Positions 51,468 to 58,797 of a stretch of 64,000 nucleotides of DNA are shown here, piece after piece; position 1 is the first letter of the stretch; each line of letters begins with the position of its first letter. The stretch comes from Paenibacillus sp. 32352 (lineage in GTDB: Bacteria > Bacillota > Bacilli > Paenibacillales > NBRC-103111): assembly GCF_002042965.1 (NCBI RefSeq), contig NZ_MZNT01000017.1, positions 1 to 64,000 on the forward strand. Direction: 5' to 3'. A program made the position numbers and the translations under genes. The notes under the pieces are model-generated. The model had not been told where the DNA came from, searched no databases, and saw only the letters and a list, made by a program, of their open reading frames with translations.

Positions 51468-52508
51468 ATGGACAAGAGAGTGATGATCCAATGGGCTACG
51501 CTATCTTTAACTAGTTTCTTAGCCGTCATAATCATAGTACCTGCCATACTCGTCAAAAACGTTACCCCTGCGCCTCCGGTGGAAAGACAGCAGGACGCGG
51601 CAGCCTCACAGGCAGTTCAACAGGAAGGGATCGCCTCCCTCGTCATCCCGGTCTATTTGAGCAAAAACAAGCAAGTGGAATCTATTCCACTCGAAGCCTA
51701 CGTAAGAGGCGTCTTGGCTGCCGAGATGCCGATAGAGTTTGAATTGGAAGCAATGAAGGCTCAGGCTATGGCAGCGCGAACGTACATCCTTAGAAGAATA
51801 GTGGAGCAGGATTTCAGCAACATGCCGGTAAGCAATGCCTGGGTAACGGATACGACCGCTCACCAAGCCTATGTGTCCGACGACGAATTGAAAGCGCGAT
51901 GGGGAGCAGCCTATGCGGCTAATTCGGACAAGCTGGATCAGGCGGTGAACGAAACGAAGGATTTGATCTTAACCTATCAACAAAAGCCGATCCAGGCTAC
52001 CTTCTTCTCTACCAGCAACGGATATACGGAAAATTCGGAGGATTACTGGAACGAATACATCCCGTATTTACGCAGCGTACCCAGCCCTTGGGACACCAAG
52101 CTATCGCCCCGTTACAAGGAGACGACCACCGTTTCTCTCAAAGAGCTGCAAAGCAAGCTGGGTATTCGCACGTCCATTCCGGTCTCCGCCAACGGCAGCG
52201 GGGCGTTAAAGGTTCTCCAGATGACCGAAGGGCACAGGATCAAGTCAATGGCCATAGGAGGAAAGACATTTACGGGTCGTGAAGTCCGTGAGAAGCTGGG
52301 CTTGGCTTCCTCTCAATTTCAATGGAGTTGGAAGGGGACGAATCTGCAGGTCACTACGTTCGGCTACGGCCATGGAGTCGGAATGAGTCAATGGGGAGCC
52401 AACGGAATGGCGATGGAGGGACGTAAAGCGGAGGAGATCGTCAAGTATTTTTATACCGGAATCGAAATTAGTAGAGCATCGAACCTAGTAAAAGGGAAAA
52501 GTTTCTAA
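51468..52508 (+). CDS. spoIID: Stage II sporulation protein D
   Basis: Lytic transglycosylase that, with SpoIIP and SpoIIM, drives engulfment of the forespore. 346 residues with an N-terminal membrane anchor (ATLSLTSFLAVIIIVPAIL) and an external SpoIID domain. Conserved parts are LEAYVRGVLAAEMPIEFELEA with the catalytic Glu, KAQAMAARTYIL, and the C-terminal GYGHGVGMSQWGANGMA. ATG at 51468 follows GGAGGAAG by seven bases. A weak sigma-E-like match (TCATAAG, 14 bases, CATCACAA) lies at 51393-51421. Confidence 0.95.
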   Translation: MDKRVMIQWATLSLTSFLAVIIIVPAILVKNVTPAPPVERQQDAAASQAVQQEGIASLVIPVYLSKNKQVESIPLEAYVRGVLAAEMPIEFELEAMKAQAMAARTYILRRIVEQDFSNMPVSNAWVTDTTAHQAYVSDDELKARWGAAYAANSDKLDQAVNETKDLILTYQQKPIQATFFSTSNGYTENSEDYWNEYIPYLRSVPSPWDTKLSPRYKETTTVSLKELQSKLGIRTSIPVSANGSGALKVLQMTEGHRIKSMAIGGKTFTGREVREKLGLASSQFQWSWKGTNLQVTTFGYGHGVGMSQWGANGMAMEGRKAEEIVKYFYTGIEISRASNLVKGKSF

Positions 52509-52526
52509 AAAAATAGATCATCTCGC

Positions 52527-52555
52527 GTATAAAACTTGTATCCGTGGCAACAATG
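52527..52555 (+). promoter_or_regulatory. Candidate sigma-F promoter of spoIIQ
   Basis: GTATA (52527-52531), a 14-base spacer and GGCAACAATG (52546-52555) match the sigma-F consensus at all fixed -10 positions. It is 20 bases before the spoIIQ start and 18 bases after the spoIID stop. Confidence 0.65.
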
Positions 52556-52575
52556 GTTAGCGAGGTGATAAATCT

Positions 52576-53310
52576 ATGAATGATCAAAAGAGAGATTTGC
52601 AAAACAATGAAGAAGCTCCTAAAACTATCGAAGGAGCGCAAACCAAACCAGCTTTTTCCTGGAGAAGATTGCTAGCGAAAAAGTGGGTGTTTCCTGCAAC
52701 TTACATGGCAGCGGCGGCAATTATCTTAACGTTAATGTGGGTGTACCAGGATGCCGGAAAGTCGACCCTAACGAATGAATTGGGAATCGACAGCAGCAAA
52801 TCGGCATCGGTAACCGATAGCGTGATGAACCCGAATGCCGTAGCTGTCAACGCCAACACCGAAACGATGCAATGGCCGTTCAAGGATCGCAGTGAGCTTG
52901 ATGTAGTGCTTCCGTTTTTCGATAGCAAAGCTTCTAACGAAGTAAGACAGACAGCCATGGTAGAATACGGCGACACGTTCACTCCGCACATGGGCATGGA
53001 TTTCTCCAGACCGGACAATCAGTCGTTTGACGTTATGGCTGCTATGAGCGGTAAGGTGACGGCAGTGGAGAAAAATCCGGTCGTCGGCAACCTGGTAGAA
53101 ATTACGCATTCCAACGGTTTGGTTACCGTATACCAAAGCTTGGCGGATATTAAAGTAGCCAAAGATGCCGAAGTGAAAAAAGGCGATATTATCGCCAAAG
53201 CCGGCCGCAACGAGCTGGAGAAGGAACAAGGCAACCACCTTCACTTCGAGGTTCGCCAAGGTGAGAGCGGTCAAGCCGTCAATCCGGAAACCTTTTTGAC
53301 AAGTCATTAA
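52576..53310 (+). CDS. spoIIQ: SpoIIQ-like M23 (LytM) peptidase-domain protein
   Basis: Forespore membrane protein, 244 residues, that would form the channel with the mother-cell SpoIIIAH and help engulfment. A cytoplasmic head (1-37), a membrane helix (about 38-56) and an external LytM domain (about 125-240) are visible. All zinc ligands are present: His138 and Asp142 (HMGMD) and the His-x-His at 221-223 (NHLHFEV). B. subtilis SpoIIQ lacks the first His, so this protein may be an active endopeptidase. The ATG follows GCGAGGTGAT. Confidence 0.9.
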   Translation: MNDQKRDLQNNEEAPKTIEGAQTKPAFSWRRLLAKKWVFPATYMAAAAIILTLMWVYQDAGKSTLTNELGIDSSKSASVTDSVMNPNAVAVNANTETMQWPFKDRSELDVVLPFFDSKASNEVRQTAMVEYGDTFTPHMGMDFSRPDNQSFDVMAAMSGKVTAVEKNPVVGNLVEITHSNGLVTVYQSLADIKVAKDAEVKKGDIIAKAGRNELEKEQGNHLHFEVRQGESGQAVNPETFLTSH

Positions 53311-53334
53311 TCTGAACCAGGAATAAAGATGGCG

Positions 53335-53361
53335 GGGGGCGCATAGACGCTCCCTTTTTTT
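53335..53361 (+). terminator. Rho-independent terminator after spoIIQ
   Basis: GGGGGCG/CGCTCCC (one G-U pair) is followed by seven T residues. Confidence 0.82.
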
Positions 53362-53437
53362 CGCATCGAAGCTTGTCATGGCTGCTTGTCCTTGAAAATA
53401 ATTGTGTCTTAATGGGCTTGTCACGCTTGGAAACAAA

Positions 53438-53465
53438 GAATATAAGTAAACGCCCCTCATATAAT
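53438..53465 (+). promoter_or_regulatory. Candidate sigma-E promoter of spoIIID
   Basis: GAATATA (53438-53444), a 13-base spacer and CATATAAT (53458-53465) fit the mother-cell sigma-E pattern (KMATATT, CATACAMT) with few mismatches. spoIIID is sigma-E dependent in B. subtilis. Confidence 0.55.
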
Positions 53466-53499
53466 GTACCAAACTAACTCGAGTAGGGAGGCGAGGGGA

Positions 53500-53787
53500 G
53501 TGCACGATTACATTAAGGAGCGAACCATCAAAATCGGACGTTGCCTAGTGGAAACTAAGCATACGGTTCGCACAATCGCTAAAGAATTCGGTGTTTCCAA
53601 GAGTACGGTGCACAAGGATTTAACCGAAAGACTGCCCGAAATAAACCCGGATCTGGCTAACCAAGTCAAACATATTTTGGAGTATCACAAGTCGATTCGT
53701 CACCTGCGCGGGGGGGAAGCTACGAAGATCAAATACCGGAAAACACGCAGCCCAAAAGCTCAGGATAAACTGGTCACCGCGAAGTAA
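53500..53787 (+). CDS. spoIIID: Sporulation transcription regulator SpoIIID
   Basis: Small DNA-binding protein, 95 residues, that switches mother-cell gene expression between sigma-E and sigma-K. The helix-turn-helix is TVRTIAKEFGVSKSTVHKDL, and a basic C-terminal tail follows (about residues 68-95). The start is GTG at 53500, giving the conserved HDYIKERTIKIG N-terminus. It lies between spoIIQ and mbl. Confidence 0.95.
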   Translation: MHDYIKERTIKIGRCLVETKHTVRTIAKEFGVSKSTVHKDLTERLPEINPDLANQVKHILEYHKSIRHLRGGEATKIKYRKTRSPKAQDKLVTAK

Positions 53788-53975
53788 AAGGTTATGATTT
53801 CGCTTACACTCCCTCAAACCGATCCGAACCGACAACAGAAAGCGATTCATGTCGAAAAAGCCGATTAAAAAAGAGGATTTTGCAAACGAATAGCGAATGG
53901 TATACAGTAACGATTATAATAGAGGTACCGCTTCTGTTTAAGGAATGGACGGTTTGTTTAGGGAGGAACATTTCA

Positions 53976-54974
53976 ATGTTAAGCAAGGATATTGGCATAG
54001 ATCTTGGGACAGCGAACGTCCTGATACATGTGAAAGGGCGCGGCGTTGTACTGGATGAGCCGTCGGTTGTCGCCATTGAGAGCGACACGAAGCGGGTGCT
54101 GGCCGTAGGGGAGGAAGCGTTCCGTATGGTTGGACGTACTCCCGGCAATATTGTGGCTATTCGCCCGCTTAAGGACGGCGTCATAGCCGACTTCGAGATC
54201 ACGGAATTAATGCTCAAGCACTTCATCAATAAGGTCGGAGGCAAGCAGTGGTACAGCCATCCTAGAATTCTCATCTGCGCTCCGACCAACATTACGTCCG
54301 TGGAGCAAAAGGCTATTCGTGAAGCTGCAGAGCGCAGCGGAGCCCGAGAGGTATTCTTGGAAGAGGAGCCTAAAGCCGCTGCGATCGGCGCGGGCATGGA
54401 TATTTACCAGCCTAGCGGGAACATGGTTGTAGACATCGGCGGGGGGACGACAGATGTTGCCGTGCTGTCCATGGGCGATATTGTCACCTCCTCTTCTATT
54501 AAAATTGCGGGGGACAAGTTCGATAATAGTATTATGAAGTATATCAAGAGCAAATATAAGCTTTTGATCGGGGAACGCACCTCGGAAGATATCAAGGTCA
54601 AAATTGGAACAGTGTATCCGGACGGACGCAAGGAAACGATGGATATCCGTGGCAGGGATATGGTGAGCGGACTGCCGTTGACGATTACCATCAACTCGAA
54701 TGAGATTCAGGAAGCGTTGTGGGATCCGGTTTCTTCTATCGTTGCTGCGGCAAAATCCGTATTGGAGCGCACTCCTCCGGAGCTATCCGCAGATATTATT
54801 GACAGAGGCGTTATTCTGACGGGCGGCGGCGCTTTATTGCACGGAATTGATCAATTGCTGGCGGACGAGCTTAAGGTGCCTGTCCTTATTGCAGAAGACC
54901 CTATGCATTGCGTCGTTAAAGGAACCGGAATTATGCTGGACAACCTTGACAAGGTCTCCAAACGGAAGTTTTAA
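53976..54974 (+). CDS. mbl: MreB-like actin homologue Mbl
   Basis: Bacterial actin that guides cylindrical wall synthesis, 332 residues. The phosphate loop DIGIDLGTANVLIHVKG, the second phosphate motif VDIGGGTTDVAVLS and the adenosine loop LTGGGALLHGIDQLL are present. The order after spoIIID points to mbl rather than mreB. The ATG follows GGGAGGAAC by seven bases. A TATAAT at 53915-53920 may be its -10. Confidence 0.95.
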   Translation: MLSKDIGIDLGTANVLIHVKGRGVVLDEPSVVAIESDTKRVLAVGEEAFRMVGRTPGNIVAIRPLKDGVIADFEITELMLKHFINKVGGKQWYSHPRILICAPTNITSVEQKAIREAAERSGAREVFLEEEPKAAAIGAGMDIYQPSGNMVVDIGGGTTDVAVLSMGDIVTSSSIKIAGDKFDNSIMKYIKSKYKLLIGERTSEDIKVKIGTVYPDGRKETMDIRGRDMVSGLPLTITINSNEIQEALWDPVSSIVAAAKSVLERTPPELSADIIDRGVILTGGGALLHGIDQLLADELKVPVLIAEDPMHCVVKGTGIMLDNLDKVSKRKF

Positions 54975-55019
54975 CCCGGCTTCAACTATTAACTGGTACG
55001 TCTGGGAGGATACATAACC

Positions 55020-55934
55020 ATGCTAAGAGGTCTTTATACCGCGGCTTCGGGTATGATTTCACAACAGCGCAGACACGACATCGTGACGAACAACATCGCT
55101 AACATCAATACACCGGGCTTCAAACAAGGCAATGCGATAAACCGCTCCTTTCCGGAAATGCTGATTTCGCGTATCGGGAACGGGAAGGGAGAGCCTCAAG
55201 CCATTCCTGTGGGCCGCCTCAATACAGGCGTTATGGCAGAGGAAAATGTGTCCGTCCATAAGCAGGGGGACATTCAGGAGACGAGCAGTCCGTTTGATTT
55301 TGCGATTGTATCCAACATGCAGGTGCCTGGTGCCCGATTTGACGCTTCAGGTAAATATGTGGATGCCAATGGACAGCGAATTAACCAGCCGCAAGCTCTA
55401 TTTACGGTTCAGGATCCTAATGGCGAGCAGCGGTATACATTGGACGGCAAGTTCTCCGTCGACGTCAACGGACGGTTAATTTCAACTAACGGCCTTCCGG
55501 TACTGGGTACGGATGGACAACCTATTGTGTTGATGGACACCACAACCCAAACGCCAATCAATGATTTTCGTGTAACGAAGTCGGGTCGGTTTCTGAACCC
55601 TGACGGAAGTGAAATCCTTAATGCTAACAATCAGCCTGTCAGCCTGTTGATTAGCCGCATGGAAGATCCGAACCAATTGGTACGTGAAGGAAATGGGTTA
55701 TATCGGTTGAATCCCGGCTTTGAAGGCATGGCAAGACCTGTTAATCCGAACGATCCTAATGAGATGGAGCAGCTGGAGGTACGCCAAGGGTTTATTGAGC
55801 GCTCCAATGTCGATGGGAGCCAATCTGTGGTTGATATGATGGCCGCTCTAAGAGCTTATGAGGCGAACCAGAAAGTGGTCCAGTTTTATGATAAAAGCAT
55901 GGACAAGGCCGTTAACGAGGTCGGCCGGGTGTAG
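55020..55934 (+). CDS. flhO: Flagellar hook-basal body protein FlhO
   Basis: Rod/hook family protein of 304 residues. The N-terminal rod signature is LYTAASGMISQQRRHDIVTNNIANINTPGFK, and the C-terminal D0 helix is VVDMMAALRAYEANQKVVQFYDKSMDKAVNEVGRV. It would be exported by the flagellar secretion system to build the distal rod. The ATG follows GGGAGGATAC. It is separated from flhP by an unusual tandem hairpin array. Confidence 0.93.
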   Translation: MLRGLYTAASGMISQQRRHDIVTNNIANINTPGFKQGNAINRSFPEMLISRIGNGKGEPQAIPVGRLNTGVMAEENVSVHKQGDIQETSSPFDFAIVSNMQVPGARFDASGKYVDANGQRINQPQALFTVQDPNGEQRYTLDGKFSVDVNGRLISTNGLPVLGTDGQPIVLMDTTTQTPINDFRVTKSGRFLNPDGSEILNANNQPVSLLISRMEDPNQLVREGNGLYRLNPGFEGMARPVNPNDPNEMEQLEVRQGFIERSNVDGSQSVVDMMAALRAYEANQKVVQFYDKSMDKAVNEVGRV

Positions 55935-55984
55935 AGTGAATGCTCCGCCGCGGCGGTTTGTTTGCTAGGGCAGGACTCGGCGAT
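55935..55984 (+). other. Spacer between flhO and the 38-bp repeat array
   Basis: About 50 bases, with GCCGCGGCGG near 55946 and a degenerate stretch (GCTAGGGCAGGACTCGGCGAT) whose end resembles the tail of a repeat unit. It may be the remains of a further copy. Confidence 0.4.
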
Positions 55985-56282
55985 GCTTACGCAGCAAGCT
56001 TGCAGCAGCAAAACTCAGCAGCGCTTACGTAGTAAGTTTTGCTTCGCAAAACTCGGTAGTGCTTACGAAGTAAGTTTTGCTTCGCAAAACTCGGTAGTGC
56101 TTACGAAGTAAGTTTTGCTTCGCAAAACTCGGTAGTGCTTACGAAGTAAGTTTTGCTTCGCAAAACTCGGTAGTGCTTACGAAGTAAGTTTTGCTTCGCA
56201 AAACTCGGTAGTGCTTACGAAGTAAGTTTTGCTTCGCAAAACTCGGTAGTGCTTACGAAGTAAGTTTTGCTTCGCAAAACTC
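55985..56282 (+). repeat. Tandem array of eight 38-bp double-hairpin units
   Basis: Units start at 55985, 56023, 56061, 56099, 56137, 56175, 56213 and 56251. Five (56061-56250) are identical; the last is identical for 32 bases and then passes into TTAGGAGG, the flhP ribosome binding site. The unit at 56023 has one change, and the first is clearly diverged. Each unit contains CTTAC-GAA-GTAAG and AGTTTTGC-TTC-GCAAAACT, two hairpins with complementary trinucleotide loops, then CGGTAGT as linker. Repeats abut without unique spacers. Confidence 0.93.
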
Positions 56283-56296
56283 TTAGGAGGAAACGC

Positions 56297-57163
56297 ATGA
56301 ACAACTCAATGATCAACGCGTCGGTATCAATGCAGGCTCTGCAGCAAAAGCTCGATATTTTATCCAATAACATGGCCAATATTGATACGAACGGATATAA
56401 ACGCAAAGAGGCATCCTTCCAGGATGTCCTTACCAGCGTAAAGCAACAGCCTAACGGGTTTCAAAAGCAAGGCCGTTTATCTCCTCTTGGGTATAATCAG
56501 GGATGGGGTACCATGCTCGTACAGGCTCAGCTCAATATGGGACAAGGCTCCCTGCAGCCTACAGGCAACGATCTGGATTTAGCCGTCGAGGGTAACGGTT
56601 TATTCGAAATCAATAGCATCACCCGGGATGCCAATGGGGCTTTAACAGCCCAAACCGTATGGACGAGAGATGGTTCCTTTCAGCTGAGTCCTTCGGAAAA
56701 CCCGGCGGATGCCGACTTCTTTCTGACCACGAAAGACGGACGTTACGTAATGGGAACCGACGGGAATCCGATCCGAGTTCCGGCCAACCATAAGGTGAAG
56801 ATTGAAGAGGACGGTACGATCATGGCAATGGACGATGCTGACAAGTCGGCTCCTCCGGTAGAAGTCGGCCAGATCAAGATGGTACGCGTTCTTCGCCCGC
56901 AGCTTCTGAAGCAGCTGGGTGATAATTTATACGGGTTACCGGCCAATGCTGCAAACCCCAATGATATTTTGGAGCCCGTAGCAACAACGGACAATACAGT
57001 GAATAGAGTGGCCGTGCGTCAAGGATTCCTAGAGAAGTCGAACGTGAAATTAGCCGATGAAATGACGGACCTGCTTCAAGTGCAAAGGTCATTCCAATTA
57101 AACTCGAGAGCGATCACTTCCGCAGATACGATGATGGGTCTTGCCAACAGCTTGCGCGGATAG
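56297..57163 (+). CDS. flhP: Flagellar hook-basal body protein FlhP
   Basis: Second rod-type protein, 288 residues. It has the family N-terminus (MQALQQKLDILSNNMANIDTNGYKRKE) and the C-terminal LADEMTDLLQVQRSFQLNSRAITSADTMMGLANSLRG. The ATG at 56297 follows TAGGAGG by six bases; that site is the end of the last unit of the hairpin array. With flhO it would form the distal rod. Confidence 0.93.
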   Translation: MNNSMINASVSMQALQQKLDILSNNMANIDTNGYKRKEASFQDVLTSVKQQPNGFQKQGRLSPLGYNQGWGTMLVQAQLNMGQGSLQPTGNDLDLAVEGNGLFEINSITRDANGALTAQTVWTRDGSFQLSPSENPADADFFLTTKDGRYVMGTDGNPIRVPANHKVKIEEDGTIMAMDDADKSAPPVEVGQIKMVRVLRPQLLKQLGDNLYGLPANAANPNDILEPVATTDNTVNRVAVRQGFLEKSNVKLADEMTDLLQVQRSFQLNSRAITSADTMMGLANSLRG

Positions 57164-57189
57164 GCCTCTTTTAAAGTGAGGTTGAGGTA

Positions 57190-57435
57190 ATGACAGAAGC
57201 AGTTCCCAAAAAAGCAAGTAAGGATAAAGGACAGAAACGTCCCAAGTCACCCAAAAAATGGAAGCGGGTCACCTTTTTAATAGCCAAGTGGTTGTCCATT
57301 CCGTTCTTATGTATGGTTGCTTTAGCTATTGGGCTTGTCTTGGGATACGTCTATATAGGAAAGCGTCCCATGAGCGAAGTCTATGAAATAGACACATGGC
57401 GTCATTTGTATGATCTGGTCTTTTCCGAAACTTAA
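57190..57435 (+). CDS. EpuA-family membrane protein (often annotated RNA polymerase beta subunit)
   Basis: An 81-residue protein: a highly basic N-terminus (1-27), one membrane helix (about 30-55, WLSIPFLCMVALAIGLVLGY) and a short external tail with TWRHLYDLVF. This fits the EpuA family, sometimes misnamed as an RNA polymerase subunit. The function is unknown. The ATG follows GTGAGGTTGAGG. It ends at a terminator. Confidence 0.75.
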   Translation: MTEAVPKKASKDKGQKRPKSPKKWKRVTFLIAKWLSIPFLCMVALAIGLVLGYVYIGKRPMSEVYEIDTWRHLYDLVFSET

Positions 57436-57446
57436 TACCGTCGTAG

Positions 57447-57475
57447 AAGCTCCCTTCGTGGGAGTTTTATTTTTG
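57447..57475 (+). terminator. Rho-independent terminator after the EpuA-family gene
   Basis: AAGCTCCC/GGGAGTTT (one G-U pair) with a TTCGT loop is followed by TATTTTT. Confidence 0.8.
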
Positions 57476-57549
57476 GTCTAAGAACGGTATAATATATGGA
57501 TGATGGGAACGAATGCCCAAATCACGCGGAAGGGGAGAAAGGTTTTTAC

Positions 57550-58098
57550 GTGTGGAACTTACCTAATCTGTTAACAGTATGCCGGTTTTTTCTTATCCCC
57601 GTGTATTTGTTGGTGTTCGAGGCAGGTTATGTCAGATCCGCTTTTTTTGTGCTGCTGCTGGCGGGGATGACGGATGTGCTGGACGGTTATATCGCGCGTA
57701 AAAAGAAGCTGGTCACCCAACTGGGCAGCATGCTCGATCCATTGGCGGACAAGATGATGATGATAACCGTCATTCTTTCCTTGGTGTGGTCTAGGATGAT
57801 TTCGTGGGAGGCTGCCTTGGCCATGTTCTTGCGCGATGCTGGAATGATAGTGGGGTCAGCGATTTTTCACTTTCGCGGCAAACAGACGGTACCGGCTAAT
57901 GCTATGGGTAAACTGACAACGGTTTTATACTATGCAGCCATTCTGCTTATTATTTTTCAGCTTCCTTATGCGAATGCCTATTTATGGTTTGTTATTATTG
58001 TTTCTTTCGTTACATCGACGATTTATGCCTTTCAATTTTACTTTCTCAATAAACCCGAAGATAAGGTGGCCGTTGAGCCGCAAAAGCCCAACATATGA
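57550..58098 (+). CDS. CDP-alcohol phosphatidyltransferase (PgsA-like)
   Basis: Integral membrane enzyme of 182 residues, probably making phosphatidylglycerol phosphate from CDP-diacylglycerol and glycerol 3-phosphate. The family motif DG-x2-AR-x8-G-x3-D-x3-D is complete (DGYIARKKKLVTQLGSMLD then PLAD). The start is placed at GTG 57550, after GAGAAAGG, giving MWNLPNLLTVCRFFLIP; an ATG at 57496 lies only three bases after a TATAAT (57488-57493) that probably serves as -10. Whether this is the main pgsA or a paralogue cannot be told here. Confidence 0.86.
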   Translation: MWNLPNLLTVCRFFLIPVYLLVFEAGYVRSAFFVLLLAGMTDVLDGYIARKKKLVTQLGSMLDPLADKMMMITVILSLVWSRMISWEAALAMFLRDAGMIVGSAIFHFRGKQTVPANAMGKLTTVLYYAAILLIIFQLPYANAYLWFVIIVSFVTSTIYAFQFYFLNKPEDKVAVEPQKPNI

Positions 58099-58313
58099 AG
58101 AGGCCATGCCGCACTTCTGGAGCAAGAGTGGATGTGCAGCCTCGTTAACCCTTATACTGTAAAAAGAGCTTAGGCCCAAGCTGGCATACATCGGCAAGCC
58201 TGGACATAAGCTCCCTTATATCAACCTTCACTACTGCAGGTCATGAAGGGACAGTTATATTGTAAGTTGAAAGAAAAATTTTTATACCCAATCTTGAGAG
58301 GAGTCACATTACT

Positions 58314-58751
58314 GTGCTGGATGCTGTACAAATTCAAGAAATTATTCCTCATCGACACCCATTTTTGCTTGTAGACCGAATCTTAGAGGTGGAAGCCGGC
58401 GTCAAAGCGGTGGGTCTTAAAAATGTAACGATGAACGAGCCTTTTTTTGCAGGCCATTTCCCGGGATATCCGGTGATGCCAGGAGTCCTGATTGTTGAAG
58501 CGTTAGCTCAAGTCGGCTCAGTTGCAATGCTGCTGGTAGAAGCCAACCGGGGCAAGCTGGGGTTTTTCGCCGGCATTGATGAGTTTCGTTTCCGCGGCCA
58601 AGTTGTGCCTGGTGATACTTTGATCCTGGAAGTAGAGATTACACGCCTCAAGGGCTCCATTGGGAAAGGACAGGCCGTAGCCAAAGTAGGCGACAAGGTG
58701 GTTGCCGAAGGAACCCTTATGTTCGCTTTGTCCGACCCTGCCAAAAAGTAA
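58314..58751 (+). CDS. fabZ: 3-hydroxyacyl-[acyl-carrier-protein] dehydratase FabZ
   Basis: Hot-dog fold dehydratase of fatty acid elongation, 145 residues. The catalytic His is in GHFPGYPVMPGVL and the Glu follows in IVEALAQVG. The N-terminal IPHRHPFLLVDRI is typical. The start is GTG at 58314 after GAGAGGAGT. In B. subtilis fabZ (ywpB) also follows the flhOP region. I found no FapR box in the preceding 215 bases. Confidence 0.96.
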   Translation: MLDAVQIQEIIPHRHPFLLVDRILEVEAGVKAVGLKNVTMNEPFFAGHFPGYPVMPGVLIVEALAQVGSVAMLLVEANRGKLGFFAGIDEFRFRGQVVPGDTLILEVEITRLKGSIGKGQAVAKVGDKVVAEGTLMFALSDPAKK

Positions 58752-58797
58752 CGGTTTTATTTCTTACTATTATATAGGTCTAAAAAGGAGATGGATT

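Noticed and set aside
55985..56282. Possible CRISPR array
   Set aside because: The repeats abut directly with no unique spacers, the unit is a 38-bp double palindrome, and no cas genes are nearby.
57496..57549. Upstream ATG for the PgsA-like gene
   Set aside because: It sits three bases after a likely -10 element and would precede the transcript start; GTG 57550 has a proper ribosome binding site and gives the family N-terminus.
58099..58313. FapR operator before fabZ
   Set aside because: No sequence resembling the FapR dyad was found in the interval.
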